A stretch of 64,000 bases of DNA from CAVVNP01 sp963800235 (GTDB lineage: Bacteria > Actinomycetota > Acidimicrobiia > Acidimicrobiales > Iamiaceae): contig CAWDAD010000003.1 in the NCBI GenBank assembly GCA_963800235.1, forward strand, positions 62,001-126,000, given 5' to 3'. The position numbers and the translations under genes are program-made. The notes beneath the pieces are model-generated. The model did no database searches, was not told the origin of the DNA, and saw only the letters and a list, made by a program, of their open reading frames with translations. Below, piece by piece: positions 27,569 through 35,514 of the stretch; position 1 is the first letter of the stretch, and every line of letters starts with the position of its first letter.

Positions 27569-28983
27569 CGCCTGCACCGCCCACCGGAGCCCTGTCCTGC
27601 CCGCACTGCGGCCAGCCGGTCCGACCCGACGACGAGTTCTGCGAGAGCTGCGGCAACGACCTGAACGGCGCCGGCCGCCCCGCGCCCACCGGCCCCGGGC
27701 CGGGCGAGGGCATCGACCAGCCGCCCCCGGCCGAGTCGCCGGCCACCGAGCAGGAGTCGGCCCGCACCCACCTGCTGCCGGCGCCGGGCGCGGATGCCGA
27801 GGACGGGACGCCCGGCGAGCCGGCCGCCGCTGAGGTGGCCGCCGCGGAGGTGGCCGCCGACGGGCCGACCTGCGCCGAGTGCGGCGGAGCGGTCGGTCCC
27901 GACGGGTGGTGCACCGTGTGCGGCGCGCGCGCCGGCAACGGGCGCGAGCACGTCACCGAGCAGCCGAGCCCGACCGTCGCGGCCGTGAGCGACCTGGGTC
28001 GGCTCCACCCCCGCAACGAGGACGCCTTCGCCATCGCCACAGAGGGCGACTGGGCCGCGCTGGTCGTCTGCGACGGCGTGACCAGCTCGACCGACAGCGA
28101 CGTGGCGTCCCAGGCCGCCGCCCGGGCCGGACGCGACGTCCTCGTCGCCGGCGGTCGGCCCGCGTCGACCAGCGGCCCGGGTGGGCGGGCCGCCCACTGG
28201 AGCACCGAGCTGGTGTCCGCCGCTCGCGCCGCCGACGCCGCCGCCAAGGACGCGGCCGAGGTGGTGGGTCCGTCCAGCAACCCGCCGTCGTGCACCTTCG
28301 TGGCGGCGGTGGCCGACGGCCGGGTGCTCGCCGCCGCCTGGCTGGGCGACAGCCGCGCCTACTGGCTGCCCGACCAGGGCCCGGCCCAGCAGCTCACCGT
28401 CGACGACTCGTGGGCGACCGAGGCGATCCGGGCCGGCATCGATCCCGAGGTCGCCGAGGCCGACACCCGGGCCCACGCCATCACCCGGTGGCTCGGGGTC
28501 GACAGCCCCGAGGTCGACGCCTCGGCGTCGAGCACCACCGCGGCCGGCCCCGGCTGGCTCCTGGTGTGCAGCGACGGGCTCTGGAACTACTGCTCGGCAG
28601 CGTCTGACCTGGCCCACCTGGTGGCGTCCATCACCGGCACCGCCGGCCTGACCGGCGACGACGCGGTGGGCGACACCCCGGCCGGGCTGCGCCGCAGCGG
28701 CGCCACCGTCGGCGACGACCCCCTCGCCCTGGCCGAGGCGCTGGTCGCCTGGGCCAACGAGCAGGGCGGCCACGACAACATCACCGCCGCCCTCGCCCGG
28801 GTGGTGCCGGTGCCGACCGACACCGAGGACGACCGCACCGTCGAGCTGGCCGACCCCACCGCCGACCTGGCCGGTGACGACGGCGAGCCGCCCGTCGACC
28901 TCGACGAGGACCGCACGATCGAGCTGGCCGACCCCACCGCCGGCCTCGCCACCCCCGGACCCGACCCGGAAGGAGCGCCCTGA
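27565..28983 (+). CDS. PP2C-family protein phosphatase with N-terminal zinc ribbons
   Basis: 472 residues. Zinc ribbons at Cys12/15/26/29 and Cys103/106/116/119 precede the PP2C domain: DLGRLHPRNEDAF (metal Asp153), VVCDGVTSS (Asp170-Gly171), WLGDSRAYW, VCSDGLWNY and GHDNITAAL. It should dephosphorylate phospho-Ser/Thr with two Mn/Mg ions, probably reversing the adjacent PknG. The acidic tail contains the duplicated element DRTVELADPTADLA / DRTIELADPTAGLA, a possible phospho-Thr docking site for the operon's FHA protein. ATGA overlap with the kinase gene, and TGATG junction with the next gene. Confidence 0.9.
   Translation: MTPAPPTGALSCPHCGQPVRPDDEFCESCGNDLNGAGRPAPTGPGPGEGIDQPPPAESPATEQESARTHLLPAPGADAEDGTPGEPAAAEVAAAEVAADGPTCAECGGAVGPDGWCTVCGARAGNGREHVTEQPSPTVAAVSDLGRLHPRNEDAFAIATEGDWAALVVCDGVTSSTDSDVASQAAARAGRDVLVAGGRPASTSGPGGRAAHWSTELVSAARAADAAAKDAAEVVGPSSNPPSCTFVAAVADGRVLAAAWLGDSRAYWLPDQGPAQQLTVDDSWATEAIRAGIDPEVAEADTRAHAITRWLGVDSPEVDASASSTTAAGPGWLLVCSDGLWNYCSAASDLAHLVASITGTAGLTGDDAVGDTPAGLRRSGATVGDDPLALAEALVAWANEQGGHDNITAALARVVPVPTDTEDDRTVELADPTADLAGDDGEPPVDLDEDRTIELADPTAGLATPGPDPEGAP
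28825..28950 (+). repeat. Duplicated 16-codon motif in the PP2C tail
   Basis: Codons at 28825-28872 and 28903-28950 encode near-identical 16-residue elements containing DRT(V/I)ELADPTA, separated by 10 codons. DNA identity is high but third positions differ, so the protein sequence is what is conserved. Confidence 0.7.
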
Positions 28984-30266
28984 TGGCCACCTGGACCGCC
29001 GAGGTCTTCCAGAACGAGTACCTGCCCGACGGCGGCACCGACGTGCACGCCATCGTGACGGTCACCTGCGCCGGTGCCGGCACCGCCGGCGGCGACTCGG
29101 CGGGCGACGGCACCGGGGCCGCCGAGGCCGTCATCATCGACTGCTCGGGATCCATGGCCAGCCCGAACGCCAAGATCGTGGCCGCCCGCCAGGCGGCCGC
29201 CGCCGCGGTCAACGCCCTGCACGACAACACCTGGTTCAGCGTGATCGCCGGCATGGGCCTGCCCCGGGCGATCTACCCGAGCTCGCCGGGGATGGTGCAG
29301 GCCAACGCCCAGACCCGCGCCGAGGCCGCCCGGGCCGTCGCCGCGCTGCAGGCCACCGGGGGGACCGCCCTCGGGCGCTGGCTGCTCGCCGCCAACGAGG
29401 TCTTCGCCACCGTCCCCGCCCAGCAGCGGCACGCCATCCTGCTCACCGACGGCAAGAACGAGGGCGAGTCGGCCGAGGCCCTCGCCGCCGCGGTCGAGCA
29501 GGTCACCGGGGTCTTCCAGTGCGACTGCCGCGGCGTGGGCGCCGACTGGGACGTGGGCGAGCTGCGACCGATCGCCAACGCCCTGCTCGGCACCGTCGAC
29601 CTCATCGCCGACCCCTCCGAGATGGCGGCCGACTTCGCCGAGATGATCCGCACGTCGATGGGCCGGGGGGTGGCCGACGCCAAGCTGCGGGTCTGGGCCC
29701 CGCAGGGCAGCCAGGTGCTGTTCGTGCGCCAGGTCTCGCCCACCATCGAGGAGCTCACCGACCGCCGCACGACGGTCAGCCCGCTGATCTCGGAGTTCCC
29801 GACCGGCGCGTGGGGCGACGAGTCCCGCGACTACCACGTGGCGGTGCGGGTCGGCGCCAAACCGGTCGGCGCGGAGCAGCTGGCCGCCAGGGTCCAGCTC
29901 GACGTGAACGGCGAGGTCGCGGCCCAGGGCCTGGTCAAGGCCCTGTGGTCCGACGACACCGAGCTCACCACCCGCATCAACCCGGCCGTGGCCCACTACA
30001 CCGGGCAGGCCGAGCTGGCCGAGGTGATCCAGGAGGGCCTGGCGGCCAAGGCGGCCGGCGACGAGGAGACGGCGACCCAGAAGCTGGGCCGGGCAGCCAA
30101 GCTGGCCGCCGAGACGGGCAACGAGGAGGCGACGACCCGGCTGCGCAAGGTCGTCGAGATCGACGACGCCGACACCGGCACGGTGCGCCTCCGCCGCGAC
30201 GCCTCCAAGCTGGACGACATGGCGCTCGACACCAGCTCGACCAAGACCACGAGGGTCCGCCCGTGA
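28983..30266 (+). CDS. vWA-domain protein (TerY-like role)
   Basis: 427 residues. A vWA domain with complete MIDAS ligands: DCSGSM (Asp53, Ser55, Ser57), the Thr of ATGGTALG and LLTDGKNEG. C-terminal beta-rich and helical regions follow. It ends in DTSSTKTTRVRP, a Thr-rich basic tail that could be phosphorylated and read by an FHA domain. Cytoplasmic; no signal peptide. Kinase, PP2C and vWA side by side match the TerY-P triad of Ter-type stress systems. ATG overlaps the upstream stop by one base; GTGA overlap with the FHA gene. Confidence 0.85.
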   Translation: MATWTAEVFQNEYLPDGGTDVHAIVTVTCAGAGTAGGDSAGDGTGAAEAVIIDCSGSMASPNAKIVAARQAAAAAVNALHDNTWFSVIAGMGLPRAIYPSSPGMVQANAQTRAEAARAVAALQATGGTALGRWLLAANEVFATVPAQQRHAILLTDGKNEGESAEALAAAVEQVTGVFQCDCRGVGADWDVGELRPIANALLGTVDLIADPSEMAADFAEMIRTSMGRGVADAKLRVWAPQGSQVLFVRQVSPTIEELTDRRTTVSPLISEFPTGAWGDESRDYHVAVRVGAKPVGAEQLAARVQLDVNGEVAAQGLVKALWSDDTELTTRINPAVAHYTGQAELAEVIQEGLAAKAAGDEETATQKLGRAAKLAAETGNEEATTRLRKVVEIDDADTGTVRLRRDASKLDDMALDTSSTKTTRVRP

Positions 30267-31150
30267 CGGTCACCTGCCCGAACGGCCACGCGTCCGCCAC
30301 CGACGACTTCTGCGACGTCTGCGGCGCCCCCATCACCGACCCGGTGGGCACGCCGGTGCCGGAGGCCCCGGCCGACGCCGGGTCGACGGCCGCCGACCCG
30401 GACCCGGCAGCCGCGCCATCGACCGGGACGGGCGCCGGCGCGCCCGCCCCCGGCGCGAGCGGGCTCGACCTCGATCCGCCGTCCTCGCAGGGATCGGCGG
30501 AAGCACCGGCGACCGAGTCGGCGGCCGAGGCGCCGGGTCCGGCGGCCTGCCCGAACTGCGGTGCCCAGAACCCCGTCGACGCCCTGTTCTGCGAGAGCTG
30601 CGGCTACGACTTCGCCACCGGACAACTCCCACCACCGTCGTCGACGTCGATCGACCCGCTGTCGGGGCAGCTCGTGTCACCCACCGGCGAGGACCCCGCC
30701 GCCACGGGCGGGCCGACGGCCCTCCTCGGCGTGGAGTGGGTGGCGGAGATCTGGGTCGACCCGGACTGGTTCACGTCCCAGCAGGCCGACGGCACCTGCC
30801 CGACGAGCGGGCTGCCCGCCATCGTCCCGCTGGTGGCCACCACGGCGGCCGTCGGACGTCGTTCGAAGAGCCGGGGGCTCGACCCGGAGATCGACGTGAG
30901 CGGGGACGGGGCCATCTCCCACCGCCACGCCGAGCTGACCCGCACCGGCGAGCGCTGGGCGGTCACCGACCTCGGCTCGACCAACGGCACCTTCGTGGGC
31001 AAGCCGGACGGCACCTACCCGAGCGTCCCGATCCCTCCCAACGAGCCCCGGGAGCTCGACGACGACGACCGCGTCTACCTCGGGGCGTGGACCCGCCTGG
31101 TGGTGCGTCGGGCCACCGAGCAGGAGCGGACCGGCGAGCCGCCCACCTGA
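30263..31150 (+). CDS. FHA-domain protein with zinc ribbons
   Basis: 295 residues from GTG 30263. The first ribbon is CPNGH...CDVCGAP (Cys5, 17, 20 with a likely His9), the second CPNCGAQNP...CESCG (about 94-112), followed by a linker. The FHA domain (about 190-285) has GRRSKSRG, the phospho-Thr-binding ISHRHAEL and DLGSTNGTFV. It should bind phosphothreonine peptides made by the upstream PknG. Unlike GarA it shows no N-terminal ETTS phosphorylation motif, so it is more likely a reader or scaffold than the metabolic switch itself. Last gene of the operon; a hairpin follows at 31157. Confidence 0.85.
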   Translation: MTVTCPNGHASATDDFCDVCGAPITDPVGTPVPEAPADAGSTAADPDPAAAPSTGTGAGAPAPGASGLDLDPPSSQGSAEAPATESAAEAPGPAACPNCGAQNPVDALFCESCGYDFATGQLPPPSSTSIDPLSGQLVSPTGEDPAATGGPTALLGVEWVAEIWVDPDWFTSQQADGTCPTSGLPAIVPLVATTAAVGRRSKSRGLDPEIDVSGDGAISHRHAELTRTGERWAVTDLGSTNGTFVGKPDGTYPSVPIPPNEPRELDDDDRVYLGAWTRLVVRRATEQERTGEPPT

Positions 31151-31156
31151 TCGACG

Positions 31157-31170
31157 GGGCCGCCCGGCCC
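31157..31170 (+). terminator. Hairpin after the PknG operon
   Basis: GGGCCG-CC-CGGCCC sits 6 nt after the FHA stop and is followed by TTCGGG. It probably ends the ten-gene transcript, although the next gene starts only 20 bp further on. Confidence 0.4.
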
Positions 31171-31189
31171 TTCGGGACAGACTGAGGTG

Positions 31190-32431
31190 ATGGCGCCGAC
31201 CGAGCGGATCATCGTCGAGGGACTGGGGCGGCTGCCGCAGTTCTCCCACGCCGGGCTGACCGACGACACCGTCTACGTCTCCGGCACGCTCGGCACGAGC
31301 GAGGGCCTGCAGCTCGTGACGGGCGGCATCGGGCCGGAGACCACCCAGACCCTCGCCAACATCGGACGGATCCTGGCCGCGGCCGGCGCCGGGTGGGACG
31401 ACGTGGCCAAGGTCGACGTCTTCCTGGCGGACATGGATGACGGGCCGGCCATGAACGAGGCGTACGCCGCCTTCTTCGCCGACCTCGACGGCGATCCGCC
31501 GGCGCGCATCACCGCCGGCGGGGTCGACCTGGCGGTGGGGGCCCGGGTCGAGATCGACTGCATCGCCCGCCGACCCCGACCGGCGGTCTCGCCCCGCGCC
31601 GCCCGTCACCGGCTCCCGCGCCGCACCGGGACGGTCCACCACGACGGCGAGGACCTCCACTACGAGGTGGTCGGCGACGGCGGCACCCCCCTCGTGCTCA
31701 GCCACGGGGCGGGCGGCAACCACGCCGTCTGGTTCCAGCAGGTCGCCGCCTTCGCCGTCGACCGCAGCGTGGTGGTGTGGGACCACCGGGGCTACGGGCG
31801 CTCCACCGATCGCGCCGACCGCTCCGGGCCCGACGTCGCCGTCGGCGACCTGCTCGCCATCTGCGACCACCTCGGGATCGAGCGGGCGGACCTGGTCGGC
31901 CAGTCCATGGGCGGGTGGACGTCGGTCGGCGTCGCCCTGGCCCGGCCGGATCTCGTCCGCAGCCTGGTGCTGGCCGACACCCTGGGCGGCTTCACCTCAC
32001 CGGCCGTCGAGGCGGCGCTCCAGCAGCGGTCACCCGCCGCCCTGACCGCCGAGGAGGTGCTGGGGCGGCACCCGGCGCTGGGCAAGCGCTTCTCCGACCG
32101 GCAGCCCGAGCTGGCGCACCTGTACCAGATGCTGGGTCGGATGGGCTCCGCCGACCCGGCCGTGGTCCTGCCCCGGCTCCTGGCGTCGACCCACGCGGCG
32201 GCCGAAGCCGACCGGCTCGCCATCCCCGTGCTGTGCGTGGTCGGCGACCGCGACCCGCTGTTCCCGCCGGCCGCCGTGCGGGCCCTCGTCGACCTGCTCC
32301 CCGACGCCCGCGCCGTCGAGGTACCCGGCTGCGGGCACTCCCCGTACTTCGAGGATCCGGCCACGTGGAACCAGCTCGTGGGCCGGTTCCTCGCCGTCGT
32401 GGACGACGAGGACGACCCGACGGAGGGGTGA
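31190..32431 (+). CDS. RidA-domain / alpha-beta hydrolase fusion protein
   Basis: 413 residues with two complete domains. Residues 1-126 are a RidA/YjgF enamine-imine deaminase domain with the active-site Arg106 and the ARVEIDCIA strand. Residues 145-410 are an alpha/beta hydrolase: SHGAGGNHAVW, nucleophile elbow GQSMGGW (Ser239), acid GDRDPLFPP (Asp355) and CGHSPYF (His383). Both domains keep their catalytic residues. One polypeptide may hydrolyse a substrate and then clear a reactive enamine product. GTG 31187 directly precedes ATG 31190; the ATG is preferred. Confidence 0.85.
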   Translation: MAPTERIIVEGLGRLPQFSHAGLTDDTVYVSGTLGTSEGLQLVTGGIGPETTQTLANIGRILAAAGAGWDDVAKVDVFLADMDDGPAMNEAYAAFFADLDGDPPARITAGGVDLAVGARVEIDCIARRPRPAVSPRAARHRLPRRTGTVHHDGEDLHYEVVGDGGTPLVLSHGAGGNHAVWFQQVAAFAVDRSVVVWDHRGYGRSTDRADRSGPDVAVGDLLAICDHLGIERADLVGQSMGGWTSVGVALARPDLVRSLVLADTLGGFTSPAVEAALQQRSPAALTAEEVLGRHPALGKRFSDRQPELAHLYQMLGRMGSADPAVVLPRLLASTHAAAEADRLAIPVLCVVGDRDPLFPPAAVRALVDLLPDARAVEVPGCGHSPYFEDPATWNQLVGRFLAVVDDEDDPTEG

Positions 32432-32438
32432 GCCAACT

Positions 32439-32567
32439 GTCACGCCCCGTGACTGGACTCGCCCCATCGCTACTCGTAGCGTGGGAGCGGCTGGGCGGTT
32501 GAGATCCATCGGATCCGCCGCCGATGGGACTCCCGCCCAGCCACCAACGCTCCTCCGGCGGCGGAGG
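32439..32567 (+). other. Structured non-coding region with consecutive and nested hairpins
   Basis: Between two convergent genes stand four inverted repeats in 130 bp: GTCACG-CCC-CGTGAC (32439-32453); CGCTAC-TC-GTAGCG (32468-32481); GGCTGGGCGG (32489-32498) with CCGCCCAGCC (32533-32542) enclosing CCATCGG/CCGATGG (32506-32527); and CCTCCG-GCGG-CGGAGG (32552-32567). There is no open frame of note. It may be a small RNA or a set of 3' UTR structures; no known RNA family is recognised. Confidence 0.5.
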
Positions 32568-32628
32568 CGGGCCGACGGAACCGAGCACAGGGCCGGCAGC
32601 GGGGCCGGCCCGCCGTGCCCGGACAGCG

Positions 32629-32664
32629 CCGGTGCCCACCCCCGCGGGGAGGGGTGGGCACCGG
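32629..32664 (-). terminator. Long terminator stem after the DUF5666 gene
   Basis: A perfect 14-bp stem (CCGGTGCCCACCCC with GGGGTGGGCACCGG) and 8-nt loop lie 16 nt beyond the stop at 32681. It may work in both directions, since the upstream plus-strand gene converges on it. There is no T tract. Confidence 0.7.
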
Positions 32665-32680
32665 ACCGGGGATCGGGTGA

Positions 32681-33739
32681 TCAGGTCGTGGTCGGCGTCG
32701 AGCCCGTCGAGCCGGACGGCCCGCCCGAGCTGCCGCGGCTGCCCTGAGCGCCGGGACCGGCGCCTTGCCGGCCACCGCCGCGACCGGAGCCACCGGGACC
32801 GAATCCGCCCGTTCCCTCCACCACCCGGGTGGCGGTCACCGTGCCGCCCGAGTCGGTCCGGCCGATCGCCCGGATCGTCTGGCCGACCTTCAGGTCGCTC
32901 AGCGAGCCCGTGGTGGCGACGGTGAAGGTCGTCGACGAGGAGGTGGTGATGGTCGTGGTCTCGCCGTCGAAGCCCTGGACGGTGATGGTCGAGCCCTCCA
33001 CCTTGGTCACGGTGCCCCCGGCGAAGCTCTGGCCGTTCGGGCCGGCCTGGCCGTTCTGGCCGTTCGGGCCGGCCTGGCCGGTCTGGCCGTTCGGGCCGCC
33101 GGGACCGAAGCCGCCGCCGTTCGGACCGCCACCGCCCGGGCCACCGCCGTCGGGGCCGCCGTCCCCGTAGCCGTTGCCGCCCCGCCCGCCGGTGCCGTTC
33201 TGGCCGTTGCCGTTCCGGCCGTTGCCGTCCGGGCCGGTGCCGTCCGGGCCGGTGCCGTCCTGGCGCGCACCATGGTCGTCGACCTGCGTGGCCGCCAGCT
33301 GGCCGCTGCCGGAGCTGGTGCCCGTCGCGGTCACCCGGTCACCGACCTCGACGTCGGCGATGCTGCCGGGCTTGGCGATGGTGTAGGTGGTCGAGGAGGT
33401 CACGAGCACCTTCTCGGTGCCGCCCTGGTCGCTCGACAGCGTGATGGTGGAGCCGTCGATGCGGGTGATGGTCCCGCCGGCACCCCGGCCGCCGCCGGGC
33501 CCGCCGTAGCCGCCCGGGCCGTTCTGGCCGTTGGCGATGCCGTTGCTGCTGGCCGCGCTGGACGAGGTCCCGCCGAGCGCCTTGGCGGCGAAGAAGCCGG
33601 CCACGGCGAGCACCAGCACCGCCACCACCGCGACGGCGACGGTCCTGGTGCGGTCGACCGGCGGCGGCGCCGGTGGTGGGGTGGCGCCGGGGGTGGGGGG
33701 CTCGACCGGCGGGGTGTACGGCTCGCTGCTCTCGCTCAT
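32681..33739 (-). CDS. Membrane-anchored protein with two DUF5666 domains and a Gly/Asn-rich spacer
   Basis: 352 residues from ATG 33739 (AGAGAGG 7 nt upstream). A Pro-rich cytoplasmic head is followed by one transmembrane helix (about 35-55), a first DUF5666 domain (GTITRIDGSTITLSS), a collagen-like spacer of NGQ/PNG/GPGG units (about 155-245), a second DUF5666 domain (GTVTKVEGSTITVQG) and a Gly/Ser tail. DUF5666 domains are small beta-barrels of unknown function, often near redox or sensor genes. It lies downstream of the redox operon (225 bp gap) on the same strand. Confidence 0.75.
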   Translation of the reverse strand: MSESSEPYTPPVEPPTPGATPPPAPPPVDRTRTVAVAVVAVLVLAVAGFFAAKALGGTSSSAASSNGIANGQNGPGGYGGPGGGRGAGGTITRIDGSTITLSSDQGGTEKVLVTSSTTYTIAKPGSIADVEVGDRVTATGTSSGSGQLAATQVDDHGARQDGTGPDGTGPDGNGRNGNGQNGTGGRGGNGYGDGGPDGGGPGGGGPNGGGFGPGGPNGQTGQAGPNGQNGQAGPNGQSFAGGTVTKVEGSTITVQGFDGETTTITTSSSTTFTVATTGSLSDLKVGQTIRAIGRTDSGGTVTATRVVEGTGGFGPGGSGRGGGRQGAGPGAQGSRGSSGGPSGSTGSTPTTT

Positions 33740-33964
33740 TCGTGGTCCTCTCTGGACTGGGGGACACCCGTCGTCCCACGATGATCGGAGCCGTCCCTGG
33801 GAGGACGCTGGGAGCCTCCGGGTGAAGCGATGTGAACCTTGCCGTCCGGGGCGGGGCCCGGAACGCCGTCGAGGGGCCCGGCCGGACCGGCCGCCGTCGA
33901 CCCTGCGGTCCGGAGCCGGCGAGGGCACCGGGAGCGGACCGGGAGTCGGCCCGGCGGAGGAGGA

Positions 33965-34216
33965 TCAGGTGCGGCGGGCCGGGGCCGGCACGTGCACCGG
34001 CACCGGTTCGAGCCGCAGCGCCAGCTTCGGGCAGAGCTTCACCGCCTGGCGGGCCAGCAGCTCGAGCTCGCCGGTCACCGGCGTGGGGTCGATGATGGGG
34101 TAGCCCCAGTCGTCGAGGCGGATCCGCTGCGGGATCACCTCGGCGCACACCCCGCGCCCGTCGCAGGCGACGATGTCGACCGCCAGGCGCCGATCGGCAC
34201 CCTCGAAGGTCATCAT
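33965..34216 (-). CDS. Small ferredoxin, [3Fe-4S] type
   Basis: 83-84 residues. Cys ligands CDGRGVC (C-x5-C) and a late CP (KLCPKLALRL) fit the single-cluster actinobacterial ferredoxins whose middle Cys is absent, giving a [3Fe-4S] cluster. ATG-ATG at 34216/34213 overlaps the NuoF-like stop, so it is translated with it. It probably accepts electrons from, or donates them to, the NuoF-like flavoprotein. Confidence 0.75.
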   Translation of the reverse strand: MMTFEGADRRLAVDIVACDGRGVCAEVIPQRIRLDDWGYPIIDPTPVTGELELLARQAVKLCPKLALRLEPVPVHVPAPARRT

Positions 34217-35514
34217 CGGACCGGCACCGGGGGCGTGGGCAGGATCGGCGCCTGCGGCGGGCACGTCTCGTGGGCGAGGTGGCGCCGCACGTCGTCGTCG
34301 AACACGTCGAGGGCGCTGCGCAGGAGGCGCAGCACCCCGTCGGGGAAGCGGCAGGCGCCCCGGCCGTCGATCTGGGCCGCCCACCGGTGCAACCGGTCGA
34401 CGGTCCGGACGTCGCCGCGACCCCGGGCCAGGGCGGCGAACCCGTCGGCGACGGCCGCCAGGCCGTGCACGCACGGACCACACTGGCCGGCGGTCTGGCC
34501 CGCCATCCAGCTGAGCACCCGGGACGACTCGCAGACGCCGCAGGCGTCCTCCGGCAGCAGGGCGACGGCCCCGCAGCCGACGGCCGCGCCGTGGGGGCGG
34601 AGGGTCTCGTTGGCGAAGGGCAGGCCGGCGGCGGTGCGGGCCGGCACCCAGCTCCCGAAGTAGCCGCCGAGCAGGACCGCCTTCGGCTTCACCGGTGAGC
34701 CGCCGGCCCGACCGGCCAGCTCGGCCAGGGTGATGCCGAGGGGCACCTCGAGCACGCCGGGGCGGGCGATCCCGCCGGCGACGGTGGCCAGCGCGGTGCC
34801 GGGGTGGTCGGTCGTGCCCTGCTCGCGGAACCAGTCGGCGCCCCACAGCAGCACCTGGGCCAGGTGGGCGGCGGTCTCGACGTTGAGCACCAGGGTCGGT
34901 CGGCCCCGCAGCCCCTTCTGGAACGGCTTGATGGTCAGGCCGGTGGGGATGGCCTCGCCGCCGTCGAGGTGGCGGACCAGCGCGGTCTCCTCTCCGGCGA
35001 CGTAGTGGCTGGGCACCGGACGCAGGCTGCAGGCTCCGCCCAGCACCTCGCCGGCCGAGCGGCGGGCCAGGATGGCCCGGTCGACGGCGTCGAGGGCGTC
35101 GCCGGCCAGGTGGTCGACCGAGACGTGGACGTCGTCGGCGCCGACCAGCCCGGCGGCGAGCACCGCGCCGTCGAGCACCAGGTGGGGGGCGTGGGCGAGC
35201 AGGTGGGCGTCCTTCCGGCTCAGCGGCTCGCCCTCGGCGCCGTTGATCACCACGACCGGTCGGCGACGCCCGGCGGCCACCGCCCGCAGCTTGGCGCCGG
35301 TCGGGAACGCACCGCCGCCCCGGCCACGAAGGCCGGAGCGCTCGACGACGTCGATCAGCTCCGGTCGGGCTCGCTTCGAGCGAAAGGGCTCCGGATAGAT
35401 CTCCCGGTGACGGGCCAGATCGGTCGCGCCCGGTCCGAGGCCGGCGAGCAGCCGCTGCGACCCGGCCGGCGCTGCGACGCCGATCGGTGCGCCGAGGGGC
35501 TCGGCGATGCTCAT
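34213..35514 (-). CDS. NuoF-like NADH-binding flavoprotein (SLBB/Fe-S)
   Basis: 433 residues. The complex I 51-kDa core is present: GLRGRGGGAFPTGAK (FMN/NADH), INGAEGEPLSRKD, HYVAGEETALVRHLDG, an SLBB-like beta-grasp region (GVLEVPLGITLAEL) and a C-terminal Fe-S domain. In NuoF the N3 cluster uses CGxCxPC plus a later Cys. Here the first Cys is Ala (TAGQCGPCVHG) while the later GACRFPDG Cys is kept; an extra CGVC lies 20 residues upstream. It should oxidise NAD(P)H in the cytoplasm. ATGA-coupled to both neighbours. Confidence 0.8.
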   Translation of the reverse strand: MSIAEPLGAPIGVAAPAGSQRLLAGLGPGATDLARHREIYPEPFRSKRARPELIDVVERSGLRGRGGGAFPTGAKLRAVAAGRRRPVVVINGAEGEPLSRKDAHLLAHAPHLVLDGAVLAAGLVGADDVHVSVDHLAGDALDAVDRAILARRSAGEVLGGACSLRPVPSHYVAGEETALVRHLDGGEAIPTGLTIKPFQKGLRGRPTLVLNVETAAHLAQVLLWGADWFREQGTTDHPGTALATVAGGIARPGVLEVPLGITLAELAGRAGGSPVKPKAVLLGGYFGSWVPARTAAGLPFANETLRPHGAAVGCGAVALLPEDACGVCESSRVLSWMAGQTAGQCGPCVHGLAAVADGFAALARGRGDVRTVDRLHRWAAQIDGRGACRFPDGVLRLLRSALDVFDDDVRRHLAHETCPPQAPILPTPPVPVR

